64,000 nt of DNA from assembly GCA_014621425.1 (NCBI GenBank), contig JAANBB010000056.1, positions 88,645 to 152,644 of the forward strand, written 5' to 3'. This DNA is from Cylindrodendrum hubeiense. Lineage: Eukaryota; Ascomycota; Sordariomycetes; Hypocreales; Nectriaceae. The translations under genes and the position numbers were made by a program. Positions 47,394-58,677 of this stretch are shown in pieces (positions within the stretch are counted from its first letter, which is position 1; each line of letters starts with the position of its first letter). The notes beneath the pieces were generated by a model that was given only the letters and a program-made list of their open reading frames with translations, was not told the origin of the DNA and did not search any database.

Positions 47394-48496
47394 AATGGCC
47401 TTGGATTTGGATTTTGTTTGAGAGAAACTTTTGGTTGCTTGTGTTGTTTGTGGTGCATGAGCATGGATGAGAGAAGAGACTTGGGTTCACGGCAGACGAG
47501 GGAAAATAGTCGGTTTTAACGTGCGGTTAAGGAGAAATCGCAGACAGTGTATTTAATAAAAAAACCTCTAGAAAAGCGATCCCTCACCAATAATAGTGCA
47601 AGTGAAGATCCATTAAGTGCTTGTTTGCGGGGATGGTATAGGCAGCAGTGGCCATTCCGATGGTAAGACGATTGAGCACCCCTGGATGGTTACCGCCCAT
47701 GCGTTCACCAATGATCGGCTGCTTATTAGCGCATCGACCTCAGCGGTGGCATGACTTGTAAGTCCAATTATGCAAATTAAATAAAATAAAATACATTCTT
47801 CTTGCCTTGCTCTGAGTTTCCTCAATGTTCGCACAGATCCAAGACATAGTGGTCGGTTATCAATCTCACGCAGGTTTCTGAGTCACATCATCCACATGAC
47901 CCATTCCAAGACTCAAGAATTGCCGAGGCACGGCGCATAAATATGACCCTATCTTCAATTTTAATACTATATCGCCCTGCATTGCGGACAGTCATGACGA
48001 AACCTCTGTCATTTCACCCTGGTTCTGTTGGACATCTACTCTGCACGAGCCCTGTCAGCATTGACTTTGGTGCATCCAGAGCACAGCAAGAGGCGCTACG
48101 AACGACCTAAACTTGAAACCCGATTTTGGCGAAAAAATCCCGGGCCATGAGTAACCAAAATATTCCCACAGCTCTGGTTGCAACGCCAAGGAGCAATGGA
48201 TGTTAAAGAGATCACAATTGATATACATCGCCCTCGATTGATAAGCTGTACGAATACGAACTCATCCTTCCGGCGTAGTGGTCTGTTTTCGTGGTCATCA
48301 GGCAGTCCCAAAGTCAGCCGAGCTTGGAAGCTGGAAAGTCACGTGTTGCAAATTACCTTGCTTGTGATTGGCCAATTCCCGTGCCCGAATTGGGTCCGCC
48401 ATTCAACTTCCTCCCAAATCAGCCCATCCTCACAAATCCCTCGACAACACCTCTCCCAGCATCACCCAAACCTCCATCGCCGGCGCAACCGATACA
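47394..48496. other. Divergent intergenic region
   Basis: Separates the unknown minus-strand gene from COX4. No supported coding sequence. The last 150 bases are CT/CA-rich with a CCAAT-type ATTGGCCAAT at about 48368, a plausible promoter element for a respiratory gene (Hap complex sites are CCAAT). Confidence 0.5.
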
Positions 48497-49336
48497 ATGT
48501 TCATGCAACGCACCGCCATCGCCGCGGCCCGCCGCGCCGCCCTTCGCCCCGTCGTCGCCCGCACCTTCACCACCTCCTTCGTCCGCCGTACGCATTTTCC
48601 TCCCGCCCGCCCAATGGCAATCCTCGTATGATGGGGTTTGGTGACGATGGCTGACTTGATTGTGTTCCAGGCGATGCTCCCAAGGCTACCGAGGCCGTCG
48701 CTGCCGCTACCGAGAAGAAGGTCGGCGCCTACAAGACTCTGAAGGGTACGTCACCACGATTCCGAGCCCCGATTGCCATCCATCCGCAATTCCCCACAAC
48801 CTCGGTCGAGTCAATGTGAAGGCCACACCCGCTGACAGAAGCCGCCAACAGAGGTCAAGACTGACGACGATCTCTTCGGTCCCGGTGCCGCCGTCGGAAC
48901 CGTCCCCACCGATCTCGAGCAGGCCACTGGTCTGGAGCGTCTCGAGATTCTCGGTAAGATGGAGGGCGTCGACATCTTCGACATGCGCCCTCTTGACGCC
49001 AGCCGCCTCGGCACGATGGAGAACCCCATCATTGTCCGATCCGCTGGTGACGAGCAGTTCGCCGGTTGCACCGGCTTCCCCGCCGACTCCCACAACGTCC
49101 ACTGGCTCGGCGTAAGTGCTCCCTGCGCTCCCGGACGGATGGAACGATTTGCTAACCACGTCGATTGACTACAGATCACCAAGGACCGCCCCATTGAGCG
49201 ATGCCCCGAGTGCGGCAGCGTCTACAAGATGGACTACGTCGGCGCCGAGGACGATGGTCACCACCACCACGCTCCCGAGTTCGAGGAGCCCAAGACCTTC
49301 GCCGATTACATCAAGCCCGAGTACCGATACCGATAA
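48497..49336 (+). CDS. COX4: Cytochrome c oxidase subunit 4 (mammalian Vb homologue), 4 exons, 195 aa
   Basis: Exons 48497-48587, 48671-48745, 48852-49111, 49175-49336 (196 codons with stop). The first about 35 residues form an Arg/Ala-rich mitochondrial presequence (MFMQRTAIAAARRAALRPVVARTF, partial). The mature part matches the nuclear-encoded zinc-binding subunit: DLEQATGLERLE, GTMENPIIVRS, FAGCTGFPADSHNVHWL and RCPECGSVYKM. Cys in CTGF (about residue 128) and the CPEC pair (about 152-155) are the zinc ligands. It is part of complex IV in the inner membrane facing the matrix. A His-rich stretch (DDGHHHHAPEF) precedes the C-terminus. Start fixed by the presequence and a CA-rich leader. Very confident. 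Confidence 0.95.
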
Positions 49337-49990
49337 ATGCATTCAGCGGCATTATGGACCGGGTGGTTGTATTGAGGAAACACTAGACGAAGGCGGGATG
49401 GTGCCCCGGGGAGAGCAGCGGTTTTGTGTAGATTAGGGTGCCTTTTTCCCTGTGTCAATTTACTAGCTTGCAGAAGTCATTTTGACCACTGTTTGAGTGC
49501 CATTGGAGTGTTCCCTAGATCACTTTGCCATGAGGAGAGAGTCCTCCGGATATTGCGAGTGACTGAGCTCCGTAAGTATCGTATGAGTATATGATTACGT
49601 GACTGACGCAATTTACATTTGGGGTGGATTTGGAGACCGATCAATGCGGCTCAGTGTGAGTCTACTAGCTTGGCTTTCTAGTCTAAAGATTCAACCACCA
49701 TTCCTTCAGGTCCTAGAGCCAGGCTTATCACCAAGCTTATCACCAAGACGGCCGACTGTATCTGCCGGAGACGGAAGTTCGCGGAACAGGTCTGCGCTGC
49801 TGCTGTCTGGTCGGCTGATTTGGCCCCAGAGGAGTTCCTTGAGCGATTGGGAAGTGGCGTGAGACCCCCGGGCTTTCACACACCGAATTGGGCAAGACAG
49901 CCCATGTGGTTGCGGCAACGTCCTTGGACTGGCTGGATAACCCGAAGCCGACGGCTGGCAGCAAAAGCTGTGCCTCTTGGTCCATGAGAT
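49337..49990. other. Intergenic region between convergent COX4 and the DUF4604 gene
   Basis: Holds the two 3' regions. A short direct repeat (AGCTTATCACCAAG preceded by GGCTTATCACCA) lies at about 49722-49748. Overlapping open frames on both strands are not supported as genes. Confidence 0.55.
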
Positions 49991-50485
49991 TCAGCCTTCA
50001 TCCTCGTCGAAGCTCAACTTGATCTTCTTGGACTTCTTCTTGGGCTTGCGGTCCTTGGTTCCTTCTTTGGCTTCGCCATCCTTTCTTCCCTTCCCAGCAG
50101 CGTCCTTCTCGGCGGGCTGGTCCGCAGAGTCGCCAATGACCTTTCCAACCTTGCGTTTCCGTCCGCCGATGGAGACTTTACTGTCCGGCTCCTTGGGCGT
50201 CTCATTCTCAGGCGCATCTACCAATGCATCATGGTCCTGATTGTCCTTGACGACAACGCCGTCCTTGTCCACCTCAAGGTGGCTCACGACGTTGCCGTCC
50301 TCGTCGACCACCAAAGGCACATCCTCGGCGTCCTCGCTGCTTGACCGCTTCTTGACCGATCTCCGCTGGGCGGCAAGGAGAGGATCCGGGCCCGAAGCGC
50401 CGGAGGCTTGAGCGCGGAGGGCGGCGAGAAAAGGCGGGGCGGAGGTGTCGTAGGACAGATTCTTGGAGGTGATTTTGGGTGGCAT
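49991..50485 (-). CDS. DUF4604 domain protein, 164 aa
   Basis: Single exon from the ATG at 50485 (MPPKITSKNLSYD) to the stop at 49991. The N-terminus KITSKNLSYDTSAPPFLAALRAQ matches the conserved start of the DUF4604 family, small nuclear-type proteins of unknown function found across fungi and animals. The middle is acidic (VVDEDGNVV), and the tail is strongly basic then acidic (RKPKKKSKKIKLSFDEDEG), with a likely nuclear localisation signal; the KLSFDEDE end is typical of the family. Longer frame extending upstream to 50605 is rejected because the conserved family N-terminus begins at MPPKIT. Confidence 0.88.
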   Translation of the reverse strand: MPPKITSKNLSYDTSAPPFLAALRAQASGASGPDPLLAAQRRSVKKRSSSEDAEDVPLVVDEDGNVVSHLEVDKDGVVVKDNQDHDALVDAPENETPKEPDSKVSIGGRKRKVGKVIGDSADQPAEKDAAGKGRKDGEAKEGTKDRKPKKKSKKIKLSFDEDEG

Positions 50486-52011
50486 TTCTTCAGCGGCGAG
50501 GGGGATAGGCCAAGATGGGTCAAGATGAGCCAAGATGGGCCAAATTAGCTGACGCGTCAGGAGATGGAAATTGGCCGCCCACTCTCCGGAGCGCTGCACG
50601 TCCACTCAATCTCTCTCGGCAAGATGCGCGGTGTCGTGCTTGGTCTGCGAAATGCGAACTGCCAGGTGCGGCTCGAGGGGTGGCTCTCGGGATTTAAGTT
50701 GCGGATAGGCGAATAATGTGAGTGCCGCTTGTGCTGACATGACGAGCCTCAATTCCTTCCCGTGAGTTTGGTTTGCTACGTTAGCCCCGCGGCCGTGCAT
50801 GTGAGAGGGGACCCGGGAGCGTGCGGATGCCGCCGCCCGATTCGACGGGGCAGCTCCGACGGCAGGACGGCCAGCGCTGCGGTTCTTGCTGTGCTGCTAC
50901 CCTCTTTGCTTTGTGCATTGTTGTGCATCGCTCGTGCTGCACAGCGCCGTCCACAACCCATCCACAAGCCACAGCACACGACACTGAACGACAGCGCGGA
51001 GCCACAGCGCGCACAGGACCTCCGCCGACATGTGGGCGGCTGCATGGACCCTTGGACCCGTGGGGCCGCCATTCCCAAAAGCTCGCTTGCGGCTTGCCTC
51101 ATGCGCCAGAAGAAAAAAAACCTGGAAGCTCCCTAGCTCGACGTGGCTGCTTCTCCCAAATCTAAAAACCACCTTCCCCCTAAACTCGCAAAGAGGGGGG
51201 TGCCGGATCTGGGAATACAGATTATCCGCCATTCCTGGATCTCGGGGCATTTGATTGGACCCGGTTTTCATGCCTGCGGCGCCGTGATTGGCCCGTGCCC
51301 CGCCCCCTGTCAACTCGCAGGGGCCCTCTGGGTGGCCTGGGCACCTCCTTGCCAAAGCCTCCTGTCGCCTGTCTGCTGCCGGGCTTCAACATCCACCACA
51401 TCTCGCCCGCCAGGCGCACGCATCTCAAGGGCTTACATCACATCACATCACCACCGAGCGTCTCGTATTCCAGCCCTCAGCCTTCCCGAGCCTCGTACAA
51501 CAAGATCGCCCTCTGCCTCCACCCGCGATCGAGTTTTTGTCACCCTGTGGCCGCCCATCTCCCTCCCGCTCCGTTGTCGATTCGAGACCCACTGCCGCCG
51601 CTTTCCCGGTGGACGCGTCAGTGGGTGGGCATTCTGTTTAGGGAACGTGGTCCCTGCCGGTCTTTATTAATTCTAACCCATTATCACCCACTCCTTGTCC
51701 GCACGACTCCTGGAAAGGCCGGAACTCGCTCTCGCTTTGCGCCTTCGACGCCGACTTTCTCTTAGTCCGCTATATCCGTTATTTCTACTTCTGCTTCGCT
51801 CCCTCTCATCGACTCTCCTCAACTTAATCCTCCGTCGCTCCCTCGCCCCCCTCGCTCCCCGGTCGTCGTCTCTACCGCCGTCTCCCGTCTCTCCTCACCC
51901 GCCGCCGCCGCCGCCCCGACGCTGGCGCCTCCTAGCGGCGCATTCTATGTCCCTCCGATCCCCTTCCCCCTCAATCACAACTCCTGCCGCTGAGGCAGGT
52001 CCATTCTCATC
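50486..52011. other. GC-rich divergent intergenic region and long CT-rich leader
   Basis: Several overlapping frames are open only because of GC richness. 51690-52011 is a pyrimidine-rich tract (CTCCCTCTC, CCGCCGCCGCCGCC) ending at the mannosyltransferase ATG, most likely its promoter and 5' untranslated region. No gene recognised. Confidence 0.6.
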
Positions 52012-53751
52012 ATGGACTTGATCCGGCGGGCCACCAAGGGGGTCTCCAACGATCCGCCCCTTCCGCTCCCCGTCGACGAGAAAAGGAAGAAGGACTCTCG
52101 CATTGCATTCTTTCGAAGACCCTTGCGATTACGGGGGAATTCGACCATTTCTGTGCCCCTGGGCATTGTCATATTCTTTCCCATGCTGGTGCTTATCTTG
52201 ATATTCATTCTCTTCGTCAGCCATCCCAGCTCGCCTGCGAGATTCTTGATACCTGGGGGAGCCGCCCCAGCTATGCGGTATGTTGATTCCGCCACTCCGC
52301 AATTCACACCAGCCCAGTTACTGACACATATGCGACAACAGAAAAATCAACGAAAAGTACGACAAGGTCTTCGTCGAAGGCTGTGTCGAGCCCGATACGT
52401 CCAAACCCCGTGCCAATGCCGCCTTCGTTATCCTCGCCCGAAATAAGGAGATCGACGGTGTTATTCAGTCCATCAAGTCGGTTGAGCGCCACTTCAACCG
52501 CTGGTATCACTACCCCTACGTCTTCCTCAACGATGGCGACTTCGACGACAACTTCAAAGAAACCATCCGAAACCACACATCGGGAGAAGTTGAGTTCGGC
52601 AAGGTTGGACCTGAGATGTGGGGATTCCCTGACTGGATCGACCCCGCGGTTGCACAAGAAGGCATTGCGAAGCAGGGCGATGCTGCCGTCATGTATGGTG
52701 GGCTGGAAAGCTATCACAAGATGTGTCGCTTCTACTCTGGGTAGGCTCCCATGATGTCCTTGTCGAAACCGACCTAACCGTCTCTAGTTTCTTCTTCAAC
52801 CACCCTCTTCTACTCAAGTATGAGTGGTACTGGCGAGTCGAGCCCGAGATCAGTTATTTCTGTGACATCACATAGTATGTTGCACTCGTGCGAGACACCC
52901 CTACGAAGTGGATACTTACCTCCCCTGCAGTGATCCCTTCCAGAGGATGATCGAAACCAACAAGACCTACGGTTTCACCATTGCCGTCAAGGAACTTCGC
53001 GAGACCGTCCCCAATATGTTCCGATATGCCTCCGCGTACAAGCGACTCCATAATCTGACCTCCAAGGGACTGTGGGAAATGTTCGTCGTACCCCCGGAGG
53101 ATCAGGAGCAGGATGAGGAGCCTCCCAAGGACTCCGATAGCCCCGGCGGCGATATTCCACGAACCAGCCCGAAGAAAAACACCAAACCCATTATCGACCC
53201 CGAGTCCATGGAAGGCGAGAAGTACAACATGTGCCATTTCTGGTCCAACTTCGAGATTGCGAAGCTCAGCTGGTTCCGCAGCAAGGAATACCAGGATTTC
53301 TTCGAAATGATGGACCGCAGTGGCGGCTTCTGGATGGAACGGGTATGTTCTGTGCCCCTTTATCTCTTGGCAAATACTTCTTGGCAAAGATGATGCTAAC
53401 CAATTTCAGTGGGGCGACGCACCGATTCACTCCCTCGCCGCTGGCGCTCTCCTGGGTCCGCAGGATATCCACTACTTCCGGGACTTTGGATACCGACATA
53501 CCACGATTCAGCACTGTCCCTCAAACGCCCCAGGCCTTCAGCTTCCCCGCGAGTCTTTCCTAGAACAGACGACACTAAACGATCGTGCACGCTTCGAGGA
53601 GGACGACTACTGGGAACACTGGGACGCCCCGCAAGAAGGAGGTGTTGGTTGCCGTTGCAGATGCGACACTGACGTGGTCGATGTGGAAGGCAAGGAAGGA
53701 TCCTGCCTTGCAGAATGGGTGGATGTTGCAGGCGGTTGGGCGCATTCATAA
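52012..53751 (+). CDS. GT15 alpha-1,2-mannosyltransferase (Kre2/Ktr family), 5 exons, 501 aa
   Basis: Exons 52012-52277, 52342-52740, 52788-52874, 52931-53342, 53410-53751 (502 codons with stop). Type II Golgi protein: cytoplasmic basic N-terminus, a membrane anchor at about residues 46-70 ([20 protein letters not shown]), then the catalytic domain. GT15 landmarks: [53 protein letters not shown] with the catalytic Glu240, [12 protein letters not shown], and the C-terminal [17 protein letters not shown]. The family adds alpha-1,2-mannose to N- or O-linked glycans and wall mannans. An unusual acidic, proline-rich loop ([18 protein letters not shown]) is inserted in the middle of the catalytic domain; comparable insertions occur in some Ktr paralogues. 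Long CT-rich leader upstream. Confidence 0.93.
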
Positions 53752-54603
53752 AGGCGACGCGGCTCTGAACCAGAACAATCCAACAAAAGAACGGCCAGCC
53801 CTCTCGAGCAGGTGCTTCGAGATGAAGAGAAGCCGATTCGAGACAGTCCAAGACGGGCTCAAATCAAGATGTACAAAATCACAACCGCAATGAGCGCTCC
53901 CAAGAGGGCATGGACGTCGGGAGGCATGACCGACTTGATCATATAGCATGCGAATTCATTGTACACAGCAGGGATACACAGTAGGGACGGACAGGAAAGA
54001 GGGGAGGCGTTTTGCATTCTGATGCAGTCCCAGGGATGTTTTTTTTCTTGACCCTCAGCTCGACCAGGATACTCTAGGACATTTGCGGGAGGTGGCACAT
54101 GCGTTGAGGGTCTTAGTGCAGAGGGAGACCAGGTGTCTGTTTTGAATAATTTTGTGATAGATTTCGGACTGCATTTGGTACTCGGCAAGGGGGCCGAGAA
54201 CCTGGGTGTCCATGATACACAGGATGGAGCGCTGTTTCTGTCCTGAATAACGGCCTGAAAACAGCGAGACTAATCATTATTTGATTCACCTATATATTTT
54301 CGTCTTTAAGCTTTTCTGTCCAATGTTCCAGGTCCCCACCCCGTCCTCGTCTAGGTCCTTCTAGGCCAATGCTGGAGTCCTAATCTGTACTTCGAGCCGG
54401 ATTGAGGCAGATCGGGTGGCTTGCAATGGACGCCATCCCACTAGCTCAGCCATCTTTGCGTCAGACATTCCAGCTGATATATTGACCCAAGCTGACGCCT
54501 TCTTCTCAGGACAAGCTATTTATTCTATTCGGGACATCTTCACACCTCTTTCCAACATCTTTCAACATCTGAAGCAGCTCGTTGACGTTGATCTTTGCCC
54601 AAA
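53752..54603. other. Intergenic region
   Basis: Contains the mannosyltransferase 3' region and the upstream region of the metallophosphoesterase gene. A T-rich run (TTTTTTTTCTTG) occurs at about 54038. No gene recognised; a frame at 54416-54634 overlaps the next gene's start and has no domain. Confidence 0.55.
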
Positions 54604-55470
54604 ATGGATTTTCTACAGCGATTTTCAGAAATGATCATGGGCCCTACTGCGCCCTACGGCACACCATGTGGACGCCAAGTGCAGATCATGTCTGATCTCC
54701 ATCTGGAAGTAAACAACCAGTACGACACATTCGACTTCGCCGTCAAGGCCCCCCTGCTTGTGCTGGGCGGCGACATCGGACGGCTAGTCGATTACGAGCC
54801 CCTCCTCAAGTTCCTAGCCCGGCAGACAGCCCGGTTCGACAAGGTGTTTCTCGTGTTAGGCAACCACGAGTTCTTCGGCATGACCTACAGCACCGGCATC
54901 AGGAGAGCAACTCGGCTAGAGAAGGAGGAGGTGCTCGGCGGCAAACTAGTGTTGCTAAACCGCAACCGCTGGGACGACGAGACCTCGCGGCTGACCATCC
55001 TGGGCTGCACCCTGTGGTCCGACATCCCACCGGCGGCCGAGGACGACGTGAAGCTTCGTGTGTCCGACTTCAAGATGATCAGGGGCTGGTCGGTAGATTA
55101 CCACAACGATTGCCACATCATGGATAGCACCTGGCTCAAGAAAACCCTGAACGACATGGACGTGCTGGAGCCGACACAGGAGGAGCGGCAGGTCCTGATA
55201 GTAACGCACCACGCGCCGTGCTTCAAGGGCACGTCGCGGCCGGAGCACGAGAAGAACCCGTGGAAAGTGGCCTACGCGACTGACGTGATGCAACGGCCCG
55301 AGTACGCACACGTATCGTGGTGGATGTATGGCCACACGCACTTTACAACACAGTTCCAGCGCGGCAGCATCCGTGTCGTGGCCAACCAGCGCGGATATGT
55401 GCTTGGGACTGACGGGCCGCCGCTGGAGGATGCTAATGAGTTTGATGCAGAGAAGGTGCTTGATTTGTGA
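54604..55470 (+). CDS. Calcineurin-like metallophosphoesterase, single exon, 288 aa
   Basis: ATG at 54604 (MDFLQRFSEMIMG) to stop at 55470. Metal-binding motifs of the metallophosphoesterase superfamily are all present in order: SDLHLE (D-x-H), GGDI (G-D), GNHEF (G-N-H-E), THHAPC (H), YGHTH (G-H-x-H). The arrangement and spacing resemble the fungal Ser/Thr-phosphatase-like group of single-domain enzymes with unknown substrate, rather than PP1/PP2A catalytic subunits. No signal peptide. The start was chosen as the first ATG; a non-ATG extension of three codons is unnecessary. GC-rich codon use is normal for this part of the window. An M13 ATG (MGPTAP) just downstream is an alternative start. 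Confidence 0.9.
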   Translation: MDFLQRFSEMIMGPTAPYGTPCGRQVQIMSDLHLEVNNQYDTFDFAVKAPLLVLGGDIGRLVDYEPLLKFLARQTARFDKVFLVLGNHEFFGMTYSTGIRRATRLEKEEVLGGKLVLLNRNRWDDETSRLTILGCTLWSDIPPAAEDDVKLRVSDFKMIRGWSVDYHNDCHIMDSTWLKKTLNDMDVLEPTQEERQVLIVTHHAPCFKGTSRPEHEKNPWKVAYATDVMQRPEYAHVSWWMYGHTHFTTQFQRGSIRVVANQRGYVLGTDGPPLEDANEFDAEKVLDL

Positions 55471-56762
55471 GGATGGTGTTGAGGGTGATGAGATGAGTGG
55501 GATTTCATGGCGTTTGGGGTTTAGAGTTGTTTTGGGATACAAGGGAAGGTCGGCAGATACATAATTTCTTGGTCAATAACTACACGAGATTCACATTGTT
55601 CAAGGGATTTGAACGTATTAGGAGGGGAGCATGCTGGTGACGAAGCTCCATGGAGCACACGACCCATTTCCAGTCTGGAGTATCCGGAGTAGGACTGCCT
55701 AAGAGTTCTTCTGCAAGGGGAGAGAGAAGGGCTCCGACCAATACCAGGAGGGGATCAATAACTCTATCATCCACAAGGAGCCCACGAAAAATATGTTGAG
55801 AGAATACAAGCGTATGATCGGCCTCTGGAATCAGTGTGTCCCCCCATGTGACTTACTCTCAACTGTGGCCCCGCTGTCATCCACGACAAATAGGCTACCA
55901 GCAGCGTTGCCTGTGAACGCATCGAGTGACTGTTCTCCCGCTCGCTATACCTGCCGCAAAGCTGTGGTCCTGATCGCTCGTTAACATTGGACGCCCTACG
56001 AGTTGACGAGTACCCCCCACCTACAGCACCAGGATCATGGCCCCCAATAAGAGTTGGAGGTTGTCGGGGGGTTGCGAGAGCTTCGACTAACGACAGGGTC
56101 TTGGAGGGCAGCGGAGAAGCAGATTTTCCAACTGGCGCCTTCCAGGATGCCAGCCATTCACCACGTGAAGATCGCGACGTGTCATCCCTCCCCAATCTTT
56201 TGCACTTCTCCCTTCAGCAGCCAAGGCGAGCCCGCTAGCACAACACGTTCAAGGTTTCACGGGACATTAGCCTGCACCTGCTCGCAATGATTCTAGTTGG
56301 CACCTAAACCGCCAAGATTCTGCACACTGAACGCCACCAACCAAGACGAAGCCAACAAGGCGCGTTGGTTGTTAAATGGCTCACTCATCAACCAGTAGGC
56401 TTATCTCTTTCTCTACCATCGATGCCTACTTGGTGTAAATCTTACATCAAAATGCACATCAAGTACTTGGGTGCGTGTGTCATGCCCGAAAGTGCGAGTA
56501 AAAGACCCAATCATTGAGCGGCAGCATAGTGTCACACCCATGGCTCTTGATACCCAATAATGCACTTTAAATGTCACATGCTCAATATTACACTGTGAGC
56601 GTAATGAAATAGCTCATTTCTGGCACAGCATTGTTCTCGCATCCCGTCGTCGCAGGATACCAGCTCATCAGAGACCTTATCAAGTACTCTTCACCGTCAC
56701 TCTTTACGGCCTCTCGTTTCCCTGACGTCGCTAATTACTGATTCATCAGATCAACACCACTC
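55471..56762. other. Intergenic region
   Basis: About 1.3 kb without a supported gene. Minus-strand frames at 55580-56195 lack domains and are probably chance. Upstream of 56763 a TTACTGATTCATCAGATCAAC stretch precedes the ATG. Confidence 0.55.
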
Positions 56763-58244
56763 ATGATGAGTAGCGAACTAGCCGAAACCTGCATGTTCTT
56801 TGTGGACGATTCCAACATCTGGATCGAGGCCCAAAAGTTCGCGGCTAAGGGTTATAGCCGCGTGCTTAACTTCATAGATGGCGACCGCGACCCACGCCTC
56901 AGAATCGATATCGGAAGATTGATCGACAGACTGCGCGGAGATCGCAGCCAAGGCGCTTCGCGTCTGTATGGCTCCCGCCCACCGCCCAACGATTTGGTGT
57001 GGAAGGCGTTTGAAAGGTTTCGGTTTGAGACCAAGATCTATGATCGCGCCCACGGGAAAGAAAAGGAGGTGGATAACTCTATGGCAACGGATCTGAGTGC
57101 TCAGGCCACCAAGCTTGAGACCAGAGCTGAATTCGGATTGAAGTATGAACAGGAGAGGGCCCATACAACATTTGTCGTCATTACTGGGGATCGCGATATG
57201 CTCCCGCCAGTTAAGAAAGTGCTCGAATGCAAAATCGAAGTCGAGCTCTGGGCCTGGGAGTCGGGAATCTCCCGGGAGTACTTGAAGCTGGCTGACCGCC
57301 ATAGTTTGCTATCTGTCAAGTTTCTGGATAGCATATTTGATGACATTTCCTTCACCGCATTTCATTCTTCGCGAAAGTGCGAACAGGTTGATGGTGGCCA
57401 AGCCATTGTCCTTTGTGACTTGCCTGACCTGAGCGAGGTCGACGTTGAGGTCGACGGTGAAGGTGAGATCAAAGGCAAAGACAAGAGCAAGAGCAAGAGC
57501 AAGAGCAATAAAAAACTCGTGTCTGCCGTCGGTGAACATCTCCTCCAGCTAGGCCGCCTGTTCTACATCATTACATCTCAAACTGGGCACGAGTTATTTA
57601 TCGAGTTTCCAAAGGCCAAGGATATGGACGCCATAATCCGACTTGTACGGAAGCTGGAGGTACCAGAACTACTTAGCAGCATGACGGTACTGTCATGGAT
57701 CGAATATTGGGATCGGCTGAAGAAGGATTCGCCTCCTGTTGTCAAAACTACAGTGGGACATAGCAACATATTTGCGCCACTGATGGACAACACTGACGGT
57801 CCGTCAACCTCTTTTGCAGTCGAAGAGGGACACGAACCGGCCCAACGCACTGGCAATCCATGGAAGAGCATCGCAGAACTGCAAGGGCGACAGGAAGGGC
57901 AAGTCGAAGAGCCCAATGACCAACCATGGGAAACGATGTCTCGACGCGGTGCAGGCAAGACGCATATGCGCGAGGCACGCAAAGAACAGCGATGCCCTTC
58001 CCACCTCCGGTGCGATAAAGCAGGCGACTGTGGTTACCACCACACTGAAGAAGAGAAGAGCCTATTTCGGGACTACCCTAACCAGAACTTCAGGCTGTGG
58101 AAAACGAAGAAGTGCCTTACCTCTCACTGTCGCCGCGGGAAGCGATGTCGGTTTGTCCATACGCAGGAGGAAGCATGGTGCCTCCGATGCTCAGTCGAGG
58201 GTCACTCCATTGAAGAGTGCCCATATAGGAGAGAAGAATATTAA
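56763..58244 (+). CDS. NYN-domain putative ribonuclease with CCCH and CCHC zinc fingers, single exon, 493 aa
   Basis: N-terminal about 190 residues form a NYN/PIN-like domain: FFVDDSNIWIEAQKFA carries the first acidic pair, and TFVVITGDRDMLPPVKKVL the later D-x-D. These acidic residues are expected to bind metal in this nuclease fold. A lysine/serine-rich linker (KDKSKSKSKSNKK) lies at about 238-252. The C-terminus has two CCCH-type fingers (CPSHLRCDKAGDCGYHH, C-x5-C-x5-C-x3-H; KCLTSHCRRGKRCRFVH) and a perfect CCHC knuckle (CLRCSVEGHSIEEC, C-x2-C-x4-H-x4-C), which are RNA-binding. By family, it should act on RNA, perhaps in decay or processing. Both ATGs at 56763 and 56766 are usable. The target is unknown. 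Confidence 0.85.
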   Translation: MMSSELAETCMFFVDDSNIWIEAQKFAAKGYSRVLNFIDGDRDPRLRIDIGRLIDRLRGDRSQGASRLYGSRPPPNDLVWKAFERFRFETKIYDRAHGKEKEVDNSMATDLSAQATKLETRAEFGLKYEQERAHTTFVVITGDRDMLPPVKKVLECKIEVELWAWESGISREYLKLADRHSLLSVKFLDSIFDDISFTAFHSSRKCEQVDGGQAIVLCDLPDLSEVDVEVDGEGEIKGKDKSKSKSKSNKKLVSAVGEHLLQLGRLFYIITSQTGHELFIEFPKAKDMDAIIRLVRKLEVPELLSSMTVLSWIEYWDRLKKDSPPVVKTTVGHSNIFAPLMDNTDGPSTSFAVEEGHEPAQRTGNPWKSIAELQGRQEGQVEEPNDQPWETMSRRGAGKTHMREARKEQRCPSHLRCDKAGDCGYHHTEEEKSLFRDYPNQNFRLWKTKKCLTSHCRRGKRCRFVHTQEEAWCLRCSVEGHSIEECPYRREEY

Positions 58245-58677
58245 CAGTTTGGTGTATTAGAGAAGACTATGATCGCGCTTTGGCGGCAAAGGGCAAGACT
58301 GGTATAAGGGTAGTTATAGCAATTAGAGCGCTTCTGAGTAAGTAACATGCCTTTATGCATGATCTCGAGTCATTCTTCTGGGTGTTGTTCTTGATATACA
58401 CCTACTATAACGTAAATAGCAAAGATATTGGGCCAACATTATATCAGCTTGAATGTTCACTGTTTTTATTAAAGCATGATTCTTTACATGCGCGTATAGA
58501 GAGATTCAGGCCAAATGCCTTCCCCACCACGGCTGTCAATGTGAAGTGTGGCCTCAGGCACCCATCTTCCGACAGTACGTAGCGTGCCAAAGCTTCCCAA
58601 AAAATTGGATGCCGGACAGCGAGACCAGCGAGAGCCTCATATCAACTCGACACGGCCACGGCCCCTCTCCCGCGACA
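58245..58677. other. Intergenic region
   Basis: Contains the 3' region of the NYN gene and the leader of the mitochondrial uL15 gene. A frame from 58546 is open upstream of the uL15 ATG but does not match the protein's start. Confidence 0.55.

Noticed and set aside
50606..51765. Multiple GC-rich frames upstream of the mannosyltransferase
   Set aside because: At least four overlapping frames on both strands; the pattern is that of a GC/CT-rich promoter and leader.
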